Source: an uncultured Bacteroidales bacterium
Lineage (GTDB): Bacteria; Bacteroidota; Bacteroidia; Bacteroidales; UBA932
Reading direction: 5' to 3'
Length of the DNA: 64,000 nt
Assembly: GCA_944323505.1 (NCBI GenBank)
Contig: CALUST010000010.1
Coordinates: 98,353-162,352 of the forward strand
In this document: positions 35,158 through 43,432 of the stretch, piece after piece
Numbering within the stretch: the first letter of the stretch is position 1
How the letters are laid out: the number at the start of each line of letters is the position of its first letter
Notes under the pieces: model-generated
Databases searched by the model: none
Told to the model about the DNA's origin: nothing
What the model saw: only the letters and a program-made list of their open reading frames with translations
Program-made: the position numbers and the translations under genes

Positions 35158-36822
35158 TTATCTTGTCGCGTTCTCCAGTTTTTTCATTATCGAGAAAATG
35201 AACAGGGCGGAGATCAGGCACAGGACTATGAGGATGGTCCATACTCCCCACAGAGGCAGCTTGTTCCACATGAGTCCAGGTATTGACACAAGATAGTTGC
35301 CTATGGCTGTGGCTGCAAACCAGCATCCCATCATCGCCCCTTTGTATTGCGGAGGAGCGACTTTCGACACGAACGATATTCCCATCGGTGAGAGCAGCAG
35401 TTCCGCAAATGTCAGCACGAGGTAAGTGGAAATGAGCCAGGACGGTGATACGAGGTCAGGACTCACGTTGCCGTCAAGTTCCTTAGGAGACATCAGTCCC
35501 AGCGAGCCGATGGTCAGGATGAGGAATCCGGCTGCGGCCACAATCATTCCGATGCCGATTTTCCTCGGTGCTGACGGTTCCTTGCCTCTCTTTGCAAGTG
35601 CTCCGAATATGGCGAGAGATACTGGAGTGAGAGCCACAACGAAGAACGGGTTGAACTGCTGGAAGTCGGACGGCTGTATCCTTACCGACTGGTCCATCTG
35701 GCTGTAGGACAGGTAGGCCAGACCCCACAGGGCGAACGTCGCAAGTCCGGATATGAGCCGGCCTTTCCCGCTTTTCGACTGTACTGCCCCGAAGAGGGTG
35801 TAGACCGATATCGCTATCAGCACGAGACTGACTATGTTGAATCCGAGCCTGAGTATGCCGTCAACTGTACCCTGTGTATAGTCTCTTGCGAAGATGGTCA
35901 TCGTCCCTCCGTTCTGGTGGAAGGCCATCCAGAAGAATATCACCACTGCGAACACCAGCATGAGGGCGGTGATCCTGTTCCTTGTCTGCTCAGGAGAGAG
36001 GTCAGGCTCATTGGTCTGGGTCTCTTTCGCCTGCTTGGCATTCACGTCAGCGTGCCTGAACCAGGACTTGAACGAGAAGTAGATGAGCACCGATATTATC
36101 AGTGAAATGCAGGCCACTGCAAATCCGTAGTTGTATGCTGTCGAGAGCTTTTCTATATAGGTGCTGCAGAATGTGCTGAGGTCCATCCCGCTTGCCCCTG
36201 TCATGGTCAGCTGTATGCCTTTGATCTTGTCCACGTTCTCAGGGGTGATGGTCCCGTCGAGGAACTGGTGTGCCAGGGCAGGGATGTTCGCATCATACGA
36301 GAGCCCGGACTTGCCGAGGAAATAGTTGGTGACAGCCTTTGCCGCAGACGGGGCGAACATTGCGCCTATGTTTATCGCCATATAGAAAAGACTGAATGCC
36401 GAATCTCGCTTCGATGCGTATCTGGGGTCATCATAGAGATTGCCCACCATCACCTGCAGGTTGCCCTTGAACAGGCCGGTGCCTATGGCGATGAGGGCGA
36501 GCGCCCCGAACATGAGCACCTTGCCTATGAGATCCGGTCCTGTAGGTATGGACAGGCACAGGTAGCCGAGAAACATGACGGCAAAGCCGATGGTGACACA
36601 TCTTCCGAACCCGATCTTGTCCGCAAGTATTCCTCCGAAGAGCGGCATGAAGTATACCCCTGCGAGGAATATCGAATAGATCTGGGTGGCTGCGGCGGCC
36701 GAGAAGCCGAATTTCGCCTGGATGAAGAGCAGAAAAATCGCCAGCATCGTGTAGTAGCCGAAGCGTTCACCGGTGTTGGCGAGAGCGAGGGCGAAAAGCC
36801 CTTTCGGTTGTCCTTTGAACAT
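35158..36822 (-). CDS. POT-family proton-dependent oligopeptide transporter
   Basis: This 554-residue inner-membrane protein imports di- and tripeptides with protons. It has the POT hallmark NTGERFGYY in the first helix, GGILADKIGFGRCVTIGF and AINIGAMFAPSAAKAV, and about 14 membrane segments, more than a plain MFS protein. It is a single gene with its own -7 box upstream. PepD nearby (38089) hydrolyses the kind of peptides it imports. Confidence 0.9.
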   Translation of the reverse strand: MFKGQPKGLFALALANTGERFGYYTMLAIFLLFIQAKFGFSAAAATQIYSIFLAGVYFMPLFGGILADKIGFGRCVTIGFAVMFLGYLCLSIPTGPDLIGKVLMFGALALIAIGTGLFKGNLQVMVGNLYDDPRYASKRDSAFSLFYMAINIGAMFAPSAAKAVTNYFLGKSGLSYDANIPALAHQFLDGTITPENVDKIKGIQLTMTGASGMDLSTFCSTYIEKLSTAYNYGFAVACISLIISVLIYFSFKSWFRHADVNAKQAKETQTNEPDLSPEQTRNRITALMLVFAVVIFFWMAFHQNGGTMTIFARDYTQGTVDGILRLGFNIVSLVLIAISVYTLFGAVQSKSGKGRLISGLATFALWGLAYLSYSQMDQSVRIQPSDFQQFNPFFVVALTPVSLAIFGALAKRGKEPSAPRKIGIGMIVAAAGFLILTIGSLGLMSPKELDGNVSPDLVSPSWLISTYLVLTFAELLLSPMGISFVSKVAPPQYKGAMMGCWFAATAIGNYLVSIPGLMWNKLPLWGVWTILIVLCLISALFIFSIMKKLENATR

Positions 36823-36894
36823 GGTCTGTCTGTTTTAATTATTGTTTGTTGTCATTAATTGCATCTTATTCATTTGTCAGATCAGTGACCTTGA

Positions 36895-36902
36895 CAAAGG
36901 TA
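36895..36902 (-). promoter_or_regulatory. -7 box of the peptide transporter
   Basis: TACCTTTG on the - strand, about 75 bases before the start, matches TAnnTTTG. The nearest TTTG is 23 bases further upstream, longer than usual, so the -33 element is uncertain. Confidence 0.6.
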
Positions 36903-36965
36903 ATATTATGAATTGAATATTTGAACAAATATGAGACAAAAAAGTGATTATATGACTAAAATCAT

Positions 36966-36973
36966 TATCTTTG
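36966..36973 (+). promoter_or_regulatory. -7 box of the DUF4831 gene
   Basis: TATCTTTG matches TAnnTTTG and lies 22 bases before the start at 36996. No convincing -33 box is seen. Confidence 0.55.
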
Positions 36974-36995
36974 AAAGATGTAAAATTATCCGATT

Positions 36996-38060
36996 ATGGG
37001 ACATCGAATCATAACTGCATTTGCGGGGCTTTTCTGTGCCGTCTTGCCTGCATTTGCCCAGGGACAGGCAGCCGGTGAGGATCCGGCAGGGACACTGACA
37101 TATTCATTGCCGTCGACGACGATATTGATTGAGGTGGAGGCCGTGCAGGAGAATTTCTTTGCCGGACCCTATGCCGCTTACGCGGACAAATATCTCGGAA
37201 TCAAGGCCGGACAGCAGGACAGGGTGACCTGCGGCATCTCTGAAGTTCGGATGACTCCTTATATGGAAGCGGACCAGAGCCGGAGATATATCCTCAATCC
37301 GAAAGGGAAGGATGCTGTGGCGACGATGCTCCGGCTTACTTCCGAGGGTCTTGTCTCCATGACTGAAGGTGGCCAGGGAAAGGCTTACGAATGGCGTTTT
37401 CCTGCTGCAGCCCACGGGGACTTTGCCGGTAAGGGGCTTACCTCCAATCTGACGGCAGAGTCCGCCACTCTGTACAGGAATTCCAAGTCAGGCTCTGCGT
37501 TCAGCAAGGTTGCGGTACGGCAGGACATGGTGGTGGAGAAGTCTCTTGAAAAGCGGGCTGCCGAGGCTGCAAGGCTCATATTCGACCTGAGGAAACAGCG
37601 GCTGCAGATAATCACCGGTGACACGGATGCCACGTACAGCGGAGAGGCGATGGGAGCCGCCATAGCCGAACTTGCAAGACTAGAAGAGGAGTATATGATG
37701 ATGTTCACGGGCTATTCTGAGTTCAGGACAATGAGGAAGACATTTGAAATCGTGCCTCAGAAAGACCGGGAAAGCCAGATGTATGTCGCGTTCCGCATCT
37801 CTGATACGGACGGACTGCTCCTCCCGGACAATCTTTCCGGGCGTCCGGTGATTCTGGAGATTGCCCCGCAGGAGGTGCCGTCTGTGGCTGTGGACAAGAA
37901 GGACGCGAAAGGGACCAAGGCTCCGACGGTGACCTACCGTGTGCCTGCCGCCTGCACTGTCAGGCTTCTTGACGGGCGGGATGTAGTCATGCAGTCGAGG
38001 ATGCTCGTATATCAGCTGGGTCGTGAAAGCACATGCCCTGTGAATGTGATCGTTGAATAA
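36996..38060 (+). CDS. DUF4831 family secreted protein
   Basis: This 354-residue protein has a signal peptide (to about residue 22, AFA). The body follows the DUF4831 pattern: TLTYSLPSTTILIEVEAVQENFFAGPYAAYADKYLGI near the N-terminus, DMVVEKSLEKRAAEAARLIFDLRKQRLQIITGD, and LEEEYMMMFTG in the middle. It is widespread in Bacteroidales and has no established function. It is followed after 28 bases by pepD. Confidence 0.8.
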   Translation: MGHRIITAFAGLFCAVLPAFAQGQAAGEDPAGTLTYSLPSTTILIEVEAVQENFFAGPYAAYADKYLGIKAGQQDRVTCGISEVRMTPYMEADQSRRYILNPKGKDAVATMLRLTSEGLVSMTEGGQGKAYEWRFPAAAHGDFAGKGLTSNLTAESATLYRNSKSGSAFSKVAVRQDMVVEKSLEKRAAEAARLIFDLRKQRLQIITGDTDATYSGEAMGAAIAELARLEEEYMMMFTGYSEFRTMRKTFEIVPQKDRESQMYVAFRISDTDGLLLPDNLSGRPVILEIAPQEVPSVAVDKKDAKGTKAPTVTYRVPAACTVRLLDGRDVVMQSRMLVYQLGRESTCPVNVIVE

Positions 38061-38088
38061 GAATATCAGAACAACTAATATTTGAAAT

Positions 38089-39546
38089 ATGACAATCAAG
38101 GATTTGGCTCCATCATTGGTATGGAAGAATTTTTATGCCCTTACACAGATTCCGAGACCTTCGAAAAAAGAGGCGAAGGCAGTGGAGTATCTCTATCAGT
38201 TCGGCAAGTCTCTCGGCCTGGAGACGATAAAGGACGGGACGGGCAATATCATAATAAGGAAGCCTGCGACTCCGGGTATGGAGGACAGGAAGGGGGTGAT
38301 TCTTCAGGGACATATTGACATGGTGCCGCAGAAGAATGCCGACAAGGTGCATGACTTTGAGAAGGACCCTATAACTACGCTCATTGACGGGGAATGGGTG
38401 CGAGCAGACGGTACTACTCTCGGTGCCGACAACGGACTGGGGGTGGCAGTGGCCCTTTCCGTGCTCGAGTCGGACAGTCTGAGGCATGGTCCGGTCGAAG
38501 TGCTTGTCACAGTGGACGAGGAGACAGGGATGACAGGCGCGAATGCCCTGGAGCCTGGAGTGCTTCAAGGGGACATCCTCATCAATCTGGATTCTGAGAC
38601 AGAGGGAGAACTGTATGTCGGCTGTGCCGGTGGTCTTGATGCCACTGCCGTGAGGACTTATCGGACAGTTCCCGCCGGTCAGGGATACAAGCCTTTCCGC
38701 ATCAATGTGAAAGGTCTGAAGGGAGGACATTCCGGGATGGACATCATCTTGTACAGGGCAAATGCCAACAAGGTGCTCGCAAGGGTGCTCGTGCCTCTTC
38801 TTGCGGATTACGGAGTGAAACTCGTCTCCATTGAAGGCGGCAACATGAGGAACGCCATCCCGCGCGAGGCCTGTGCTGATGTTCTTGTCCCGGTGCAGAA
38901 TGCAGCCGCAGTCGAGGGGCTTGTCGCGGCAACGGCTGAAGCCGTCAGAAACGAATATGCCGCCACAGATCCGGACGCGTCCGTATCCATCGTGGCTTTG
39001 GGGCAGTCCCCGGCTTCATATATCGAAGACGATGCCGCCTTGGCGATGCTCCGTGCCGTGAATTCCTGCCCGAACGGGGTGTGGCGGATGAGCGATGCCG
39101 TGCCCGGACTTGTCGAGACATCCAACAATGTGGCCATAGTGTCCGCTGCTGACGGGAAGTTCCAGGTGAAGACCCTGATGCGCAGTTCTGTGGACAGCGA
39201 GAAAGACGCATTGGCCGGGGAGTTCGCATCGGTGTTCGCCCTCGCAGGTGCCGAGACTTCATTTACCGGAGGATATTCAGGATGGGCTCCTGACAGCAAT
39301 TCGCCGATTCTTCATGTGATGAAGAGGGTCTACAATGACCTTTATGGGGTGGAGCCTGCCGTGATGGCCATCCATGCAGGACTTGAGTGCGGCATCCTCG
39401 GCGGCACATATCCGGATTGGGACATGGTGTCTTGCGGTCCTACCATCCTCAGCCCGCATTCTCCGGATGAGAGAGTGAATATCCCGTCTGTCGGGAAATG
39501 GTGGGATTTCATCGTAAAAGTCCTCGAGGAGATCCCTTCAAAATGA
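38089..39546 (+). CDS. pepD: Aminoacyl-histidine dipeptidase (PepD, M20 family)
   Basis: This 485-residue cytoplasmic zinc dipeptidase cleaves Xaa-His and other dipeptides. M20 motifs are in place: QGHIDMVPQ, DGTTLGADNGLGVAVAL, VDEETGMTGA, NLDSETEGELYVGCAGG with the metal-bridging Asp, and KGLKGGHSGMDI in the lid domain. It ends with LECGILGGTYPDWDMVSCGPTI. Length and motifs are normal. Confidence 0.95.
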   Translation: MTIKDLAPSLVWKNFYALTQIPRPSKKEAKAVEYLYQFGKSLGLETIKDGTGNIIIRKPATPGMEDRKGVILQGHIDMVPQKNADKVHDFEKDPITTLIDGEWVRADGTTLGADNGLGVAVALSVLESDSLRHGPVEVLVTVDEETGMTGANALEPGVLQGDILINLDSETEGELYVGCAGGLDATAVRTYRTVPAGQGYKPFRINVKGLKGGHSGMDIILYRANANKVLARVLVPLLADYGVKLVSIEGGNMRNAIPREACADVLVPVQNAAAVEGLVAATAEAVRNEYAATDPDASVSIVALGQSPASYIEDDAALAMLRAVNSCPNGVWRMSDAVPGLVETSNNVAIVSAADGKFQVKTLMRSSVDSEKDALAGEFASVFALAGAETSFTGGYSGWAPDSNSPILHVMKRVYNDLYGVEPAVMAIHAGLECGILGGTYPDWDMVSCGPTILSPHSPDERVNIPSVGKWWDFIVKVLEEIPSK

Positions 39547-39584
39547 TCTGCCGAAAATATTTTCCGGCAGTGCCAGTGGCAGTT

Positions 39585-39616
39585 GTTGGAATTTAGATAT
39601 TTAATTCCTATCTTTG
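39585..39616 (+). promoter_or_regulatory. Promoter of rpsF-rpsR-rplI
   Basis: TTG within GTTG (39585-39588), a 20-base spacer and TATCTTTG (39609-39616) fit the Bacteroidota consensus; the leader is about 65 bases. Confidence 0.75.
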
Positions 39617-39617
39617 C

Positions 39618-39655
39618 AGCCCCTTTTGCAGACATCATGTCTTGCTGAGGGGCTT
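39618..39655 (+). promoter_or_regulatory. Structured leader of the S6-S18-L9 operon
   Basis: AGCCCC (39618-39623) can pair with GGGGCT (39649-39654), enclosing a second hairpin AGACA/TGTCT (39630-39634 with 39638-39642). Leaders of S6:S18 operons are known to bind the S6-S18 complex, so this could be an autoregulatory element. Transcription probably begins inside the lower stem, so the structure is uncertain. Confidence 0.3.
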
Positions 39656-39686
39656 GAATATTTAATAACAGTTAATTACAAACAAA

Positions 39687-40034
39687 ATGATCAAACAGTA
39701 CGAGACCGTTTTCATTGCAACTCCCGTTTTGTCTGAGGCTCAGATGAAGGAAGCGGTTGCCAAGTACGTCGGCTTCATCAAAGAGAACGGTGGCGAAGTC
39801 GTGTACGAAGAGGATTGGGGGCTGAAGCAGCTTGCCTACCCGATCCAGAAGAAGACATCAGGATTCTATTATCTCATCGAGTTCAGGGCTGATACCCAGC
39901 TTATCAACCTGCTCGAGACCCAGTACCGCAGGGATGAGAGAATCATCAGATTCCTCACATTTGCCATGGACAAGCACGCCATTGCATACGCAGAGAAGAG
40001 AAGAGCAAACAAACAGGCTAAAAAGGAGGAATAA
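39687..40034 (+). CDS. rpsF: 30S ribosomal protein S6
   Basis: This 115-residue small-subunit protein pairs with S18 on 16S rRNA. The family pattern is complete: [50 protein letters not shown] and [19 protein letters not shown]. It is first in the S6-S18-L9 operon, two bases before rpsR. Confidence 0.97.
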   Translation: MIKQYETVFIATPVLSEAQMKEAVAKYVGFIKENGGEVVYEEDWGLKQLAYPIQKKTSGFYYLIEFRADTQLINLLETQYRRDERIIRFLTFAMDKHAIAYAEKRRANKQAKKEE

Positions 40035-40036
40035 TC

Positions 40037-40303
40037 ATGGCACAGAACAATGAAATCCGTTATCTCAACCCTCCTACAGTAGAGGTCAAGAGAAAGAAAT
40101 ACTGCCGTTTCAAGAAGGCAGGCATCAAATACGTTGACTACAAGGATGCTGAGTTCCTGAAGAAGTTCCTGAACGAGCAGGGCAAGATTCTTCCTCGCCG
40201 TCTCACCGGCACTTCGCTCAAATTCCAGAGAAAAGTTGCCCAGGCAGTGAAGAGAGCAAGACATCTTGCACTTCTTCCATATGTAACCGATCTTTTGAAA
40301 TAA
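40037..40303 (+). CDS. rpsR: 30S ribosomal protein S18
   Basis: This 88-residue protein binds 16S rRNA with S6. It has the conserved [36 protein letters not shown] and the basic ending [12 protein letters not shown]. It follows rpsF after two bases and precedes rplI by 13. Confidence 0.97.
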   Translation: MAQNNEIRYLNPPTVEVKRKKYCRFKKAGIKYVDYKDAEFLKKFLNEQGKILPRRLTGTSLKFQRKVAQAVKRARHLALLPYVTDLLK

Positions 40304-40316
40304 GGAGGACAGCCAA

Positions 40317-40763
40317 ATGGAGATTATACTTAAGAAAGACGTTGCCAAACTCGGCAATGCAGATGACATCGTGACTGTAAAGGCTGGTTATGCCATCAAC
40401 TACCTTATTCCACAGGGTTATGCCATCCTCGCTACAGAGTCAGCAAAGAAGGTGCATGCAGAGAACATCCGCCAGAGGGCTCATAAGGAGGCAAAACTCC
40501 GTGCTGATGCAGAGGCTCTCGCAGCAAGACTTGCCGAGACACTCGTAAAGGTTACCGCAAAAGTGAGCGAGACAGGGAAGATCTACGGTTCTGTCACTAC
40601 GGCGCAGATTGCGGAGGCCCTTGTCGCTGCCGGTCTTGACATTGACAAGAAGGATGTAACAATCCTTTCAGAGTCTGTAAAGGAACTCGGGACATACGAG
40701 GCATCAGTGAAGTGCTACAAGGATATCAAAGGCACATTCAAATTTGAAGTCGTTGCGGAATAG
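40317..40763 (+). CDS. rplI: 50S ribosomal protein L9
   Basis: This 148-residue protein has the N-terminal rRNA-binding domain (MEIILKKDVAKLGNADDIVTVKAGYAINYLIPQGYA), a long connecting helix, and a C-terminal domain with GKIYGSVTTAQIAEAL. It ends the operon, 24 bases before a strong terminator. Confidence 0.97.
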   Translation: MEIILKKDVAKLGNADDIVTVKAGYAINYLIPQGYAILATESAKKVHAENIRQRAHKEAKLRADAEALAARLAETLVKVTAKVSETGKIYGSVTTAQIAEALVAAGLDIDKKDVTILSESVKELGTYEASVKCYKDIKGTFKFEVVAE

Positions 40764-40784
40764 TTTCCGGAGACATCTATACAG

Positions 40785-40819
40785 AAACAGGATGACCGGC
40801 CGGTCATCCTGTTTTTTTT
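40785..40819 (+). terminator. Terminator of the S6-S18-L9 operon
   Basis: A perfect palindrome of 24 bp (half-site CAGGATGACCGG, 40788-40811) is followed by eight T. Flanking A and T residues extend the stem. It also lies behind the convergent acyltransferase gene and may serve both. Confidence 0.92.
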
Positions 40820-40833
40820 GTGCGGTTCAATGA

Positions 40834-41391
40834 TCAATGGGTCACATACCCGTCCCTGTGCTTCCCCTCCATGTGCATTTCCTCGTATATTTCCTGTATC
40901 CGTTTCATGTCGGCCTTGGCATCATCAGTGAGCTCGAATCTGTTCCCTCTGCCGACGCGCTTCGCTTTCCAGTCGAAATATCCGAGATATACAGGGCATC
41001 CTACCTCTGTAGCTATGGTGTGGAACCCTGTCTTCCATCTTTTGACAGCCTTTCTGGTACCTTCAGGAGCGATGGCCAGGTGCAGTCTCTTGACTTTCTC
41101 CATCTCGCGTATGACGCTAAGGACAAGGGCTGTAGGATTCTTTCTGTCGACCGGTATGGCTCCGAGAGCCTTGAGTATCGGCCCGAGCGGCCACCAGAAG
41201 AACTCTTTGGCTATCATCACGTATGCCTTGCCTCCGACGGAGGTATAGTACAGATAGGAGATCACGAAGTCCCATCCTGATGTATGAGGTACACCGAGGA
41301 TGACACATTTGTCCTCAGGAACCGGGGGATCGACGGCCGTCCATCCCATTGATTTGAGCAGAAATCCGCAGAATTTTCTCCAAAGTTTCAT
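40834..41391 (-). CDS. 1-acyl-glycerol-3-phosphate acyltransferase-like protein
   Basis: This 185-residue protein carries the acyltransferase motifs of the PlsC family: the catalytic His/Asp in VPHTSGWDFVISYLY, KEFFWWPLGPILKALGAIPVDRK, and the glycerophosphate-binding APEGTRK. It is short for a PlsC and lacks a clear N-terminal membrane anchor, which is common in this subgroup. It acts in phospholipid or related lipid synthesis at the inner membrane. Its start is three bases after the parE stop, so the two may be cotranscribed. Exact acyl acceptor not known. Confidence 0.8.
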   Translation of the reverse strand: MKLWRKFCGFLLKSMGWTAVDPPVPEDKCVILGVPHTSGWDFVISYLYYTSVGGKAYVMIAKEFFWWPLGPILKALGAIPVDRKNPTALVLSVIREMEKVKRLHLAIAPEGTRKAVKRWKTGFHTIATEVGCPVYLGYFDWKAKRVGRGNRFELTDDAKADMKRIQEIYEEMHMEGKHRDGYVTH

Positions 41392-41394
41392 TTT

Positions 41395-43299
41395 TCAGAT
41401 ATTTACGTCTTCAAGTTCTTCTTCCGAACGGAGGTTCTGCCTGATGAAATTCTGCCTGTCTATGGTGTTGTCGCCCATATAGAATTCCATCAGGTCGGAG
41501 ATGGATTCCTCGTCACTCAGATTCACCAGGTCGAGCCTCATGTCATCTCCGATGAATTCCCTGAACTCGTAGTCGGAGATCTCGCCGAGACCTTTGAACC
41601 GAGTGATCTGGACACCTGTCTTGAGTGCCCTGACAGCTGCCTCCTTCTCCTTGTTGTTGTAGCAGTACCTTGTCTCTTTCTTGTTCTTCACCCTGAACAG
41701 CGGTGTCTGCAGGATGTGCACATGCCCCCTTCGTATGAGGTCAGGATAATATTTGAGGAAGAATGTCACCACAAGCATCCTGATGTGCATCCCGTCGTCA
41801 TCCGCATCGGTGGCGATGATGATATTGTTGTACCGGAGATTGTCCATGTCCTCCTCAACTCCCAGAGCCGCAATCAGCAGGTTCAGTTCCTCATTCTCCG
41901 CCACGTGCTTGCGGCTTTCCTTGTAGCAGTTGATGGGCTTTCCCCTGAGGCTGAATACCGCCTGCGTGTTGGCGTTCCTCACCTTGGTGATGGTGCCGCT
42001 TGCGGAATCACCCTCAGTGATGAAGATGCTGGTCTGCTCGGCCTCCGCCTGCTTGCTGGCGGGGAGTTTGTCGTTATAGTGTATCCTGCAGTCTTTCAGT
42101 TTCTTGTTGAAGATGCTGGCTCTTTTTGACCTTTCCTTGGTCTTCTTCTGGATGCCTGATATCTCCTTTCTCTCCTGCTCTGAGGCTACTATCTTCTCCT
42201 GCATGACCGCAGCCGTCTCCTTGTGGATATGCAGATAGTTGTCCAGGTTGGTCTTGATGAAGTCATTGACGAAAGACCGGATTGTGGGGCCTCTGTCGGA
42301 TGTCATTGTCCCGTCAGGGTTCTTGACGGTCTTGTCCCACATATATGTCGAACCGAGCTTGATCTTGGTCTGCGACTCGAAGTGGGGCTCCTGGATCTGT
42401 ATGCTGATGGCTCCCACGACACCCTGTCTGACATCTTCCGGGGCGTAGTCTTTCTTGAAGAACTCCTTGACGGTCTTTGCTATGGCCTCCCTGAAGGCGG
42501 CAAGGTGGGTCCCTCCGTCCCTGGTGTTCTGCCCGTTGACAAATGAGAGGATGTTTTCGCCGTAGCTGTTGCCGTGGGTGAGCACTATCTCGATGTCCTC
42601 GCCCTCCAGATGGATCGGCGGGTAAAGCGGCTGCTCGGAAATGTTCTCGTTGATCAGGTCGAGCAGGCCTTTCTTCGAGACGTATGGCGTGCCGTTGAGA
42701 TTCAGGGTAAGCCCTTTTTTCAGATACGCGTAATTCTTGATCATGGTCACGACATAATCAAGATTGTATGCGAAGCTGCCGAACATCTCTTCGTCCGGAG
42801 TGAACCTTACGAGGGTCCCGTTCTTCTCCTTCACCGCCCTCCTGCCGGAGTCTTCGAGTTCCCCCCTGCAGAAGGAGGCATACGAACTTTCCCCGTCACG
42901 GAATGACTCCACATAAAATAATGAAGACAGGGCATTGACAGCCTTCGTACCTACCCCGTTCAGCCCGACGGACTTCTTGAAAGCCTCATCGTCGAACTTG
43001 CCCCCGGTGTTGAGCTTGCTGGTGACGTCAATCACCGAGTTGAGCGGTATGCCCCTGCCGAAATCCCTGACAGTCACATCCTTGCCGTCAATGGTGATGT
43101 TGATGACCTTGCCGAATCCCATGGCGAACTCGTCTATCGAATTGTCAATCACCTCCTTGAGGAGCACGTAGATGCCGTCTCCGGGATTGTCCCCGTTCCC
43201 GAGTCTTCCGATGTACATTCCTGCCCTTTTGCGGATGTGCTCGTTCCATTTCAGGGTCTTGATGTTCTCGTCGGTATAATTTGTAATCGTATCAGCCAT
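41395..43299 (-). CDS. parE: DNA topoisomerase IV subunit B
   Basis: This 634-residue ATPase subunit separates linked chromosomes with ParC. It starts at 43299 (MADTITNYTDENIKTLKWNEHIRKRAGMYIG). Upstream codons run through a promoter and are not coding. ATPase motifs EVIDNSIDEFAMG and VRDFGRGIPLN are followed by the TOPRIM motifs ITEGDSASG and DADDDGMHIR. FSLRGKPIN and PLFRVKNKKETRYCY point to ParE rather than GyrB. Length is normal. Confidence 0.88.
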   Translation of the reverse strand: MADTITNYTDENIKTLKWNEHIRKRAGMYIGRLGNGDNPGDGIYVLLKEVIDNSIDEFAMGFGKVINITIDGKDVTVRDFGRGIPLNSVIDVTSKLNTGGKFDDEAFKKSVGLNGVGTKAVNALSSLFYVESFRDGESSYASFCRGELEDSGRRAVKEKNGTLVRFTPDEEMFGSFAYNLDYVVTMIKNYAYLKKGLTLNLNGTPYVSKKGLLDLINENISEQPLYPPIHLEGEDIEIVLTHGNSYGENILSFVNGQNTRDGGTHLAAFREAIAKTVKEFFKKDYAPEDVRQGVVGAISIQIQEPHFESQTKIKLGSTYMWDKTVKNPDGTMTSDRGPTIRSFVNDFIKTNLDNYLHIHKETAAVMQEKIVASEQERKEISGIQKKTKERSKRASIFNKKLKDCRIHYNDKLPASKQAEAEQTSIFITEGDSASGTITKVRNANTQAVFSLRGKPINCYKESRKHVAENEELNLLIAALGVEEDMDNLRYNNIIIATDADDDGMHIRMLVVTFFLKYYPDLIRRGHVHILQTPLFRVKNKKETRYCYNNKEKEAAVRALKTGVQITRFKGLGEISDYEFREFIGDDMRLDLVNLSDEESISDLMEFYMGDNTIDRQNFIRQNLRSEEELEDVNI

Positions 43300-43322
43300 A
43301 TCTTCCAATGCGCAAATCCTTG

Positions 43323-43330
43323 CAAAAATA
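43323..43330 (-). promoter_or_regulatory. -7 box of parE
   Basis: TATTTTTG on the - strand, 24 bases before the start at 43299, matches TAnnTTTG. A TTTG is 23 bases further upstream, slightly too far, so the -33 element is weak. Confidence 0.5.
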
Positions 43331-43386
43331 ACAAAAATATAAATGATAATCCACAAAATGTCAATGATAAGATTTAAAGGCGTTAT

Positions 43387-43418
43387 ATTGGAATCTTCGA
43401 TCGAATTACATAACTTTG
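43387..43418 (+). promoter_or_regulatory. Promoter of the DUF4493/PCMD operon
   Basis: ATTG (43387-43390), a 20-base spacer and TAACTTTG (43411-43418) fit the consensus. It lies back to back with the parE promoter. Confidence 0.7.
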
Positions 43419-43432
43419 CATAATTAACGTGT

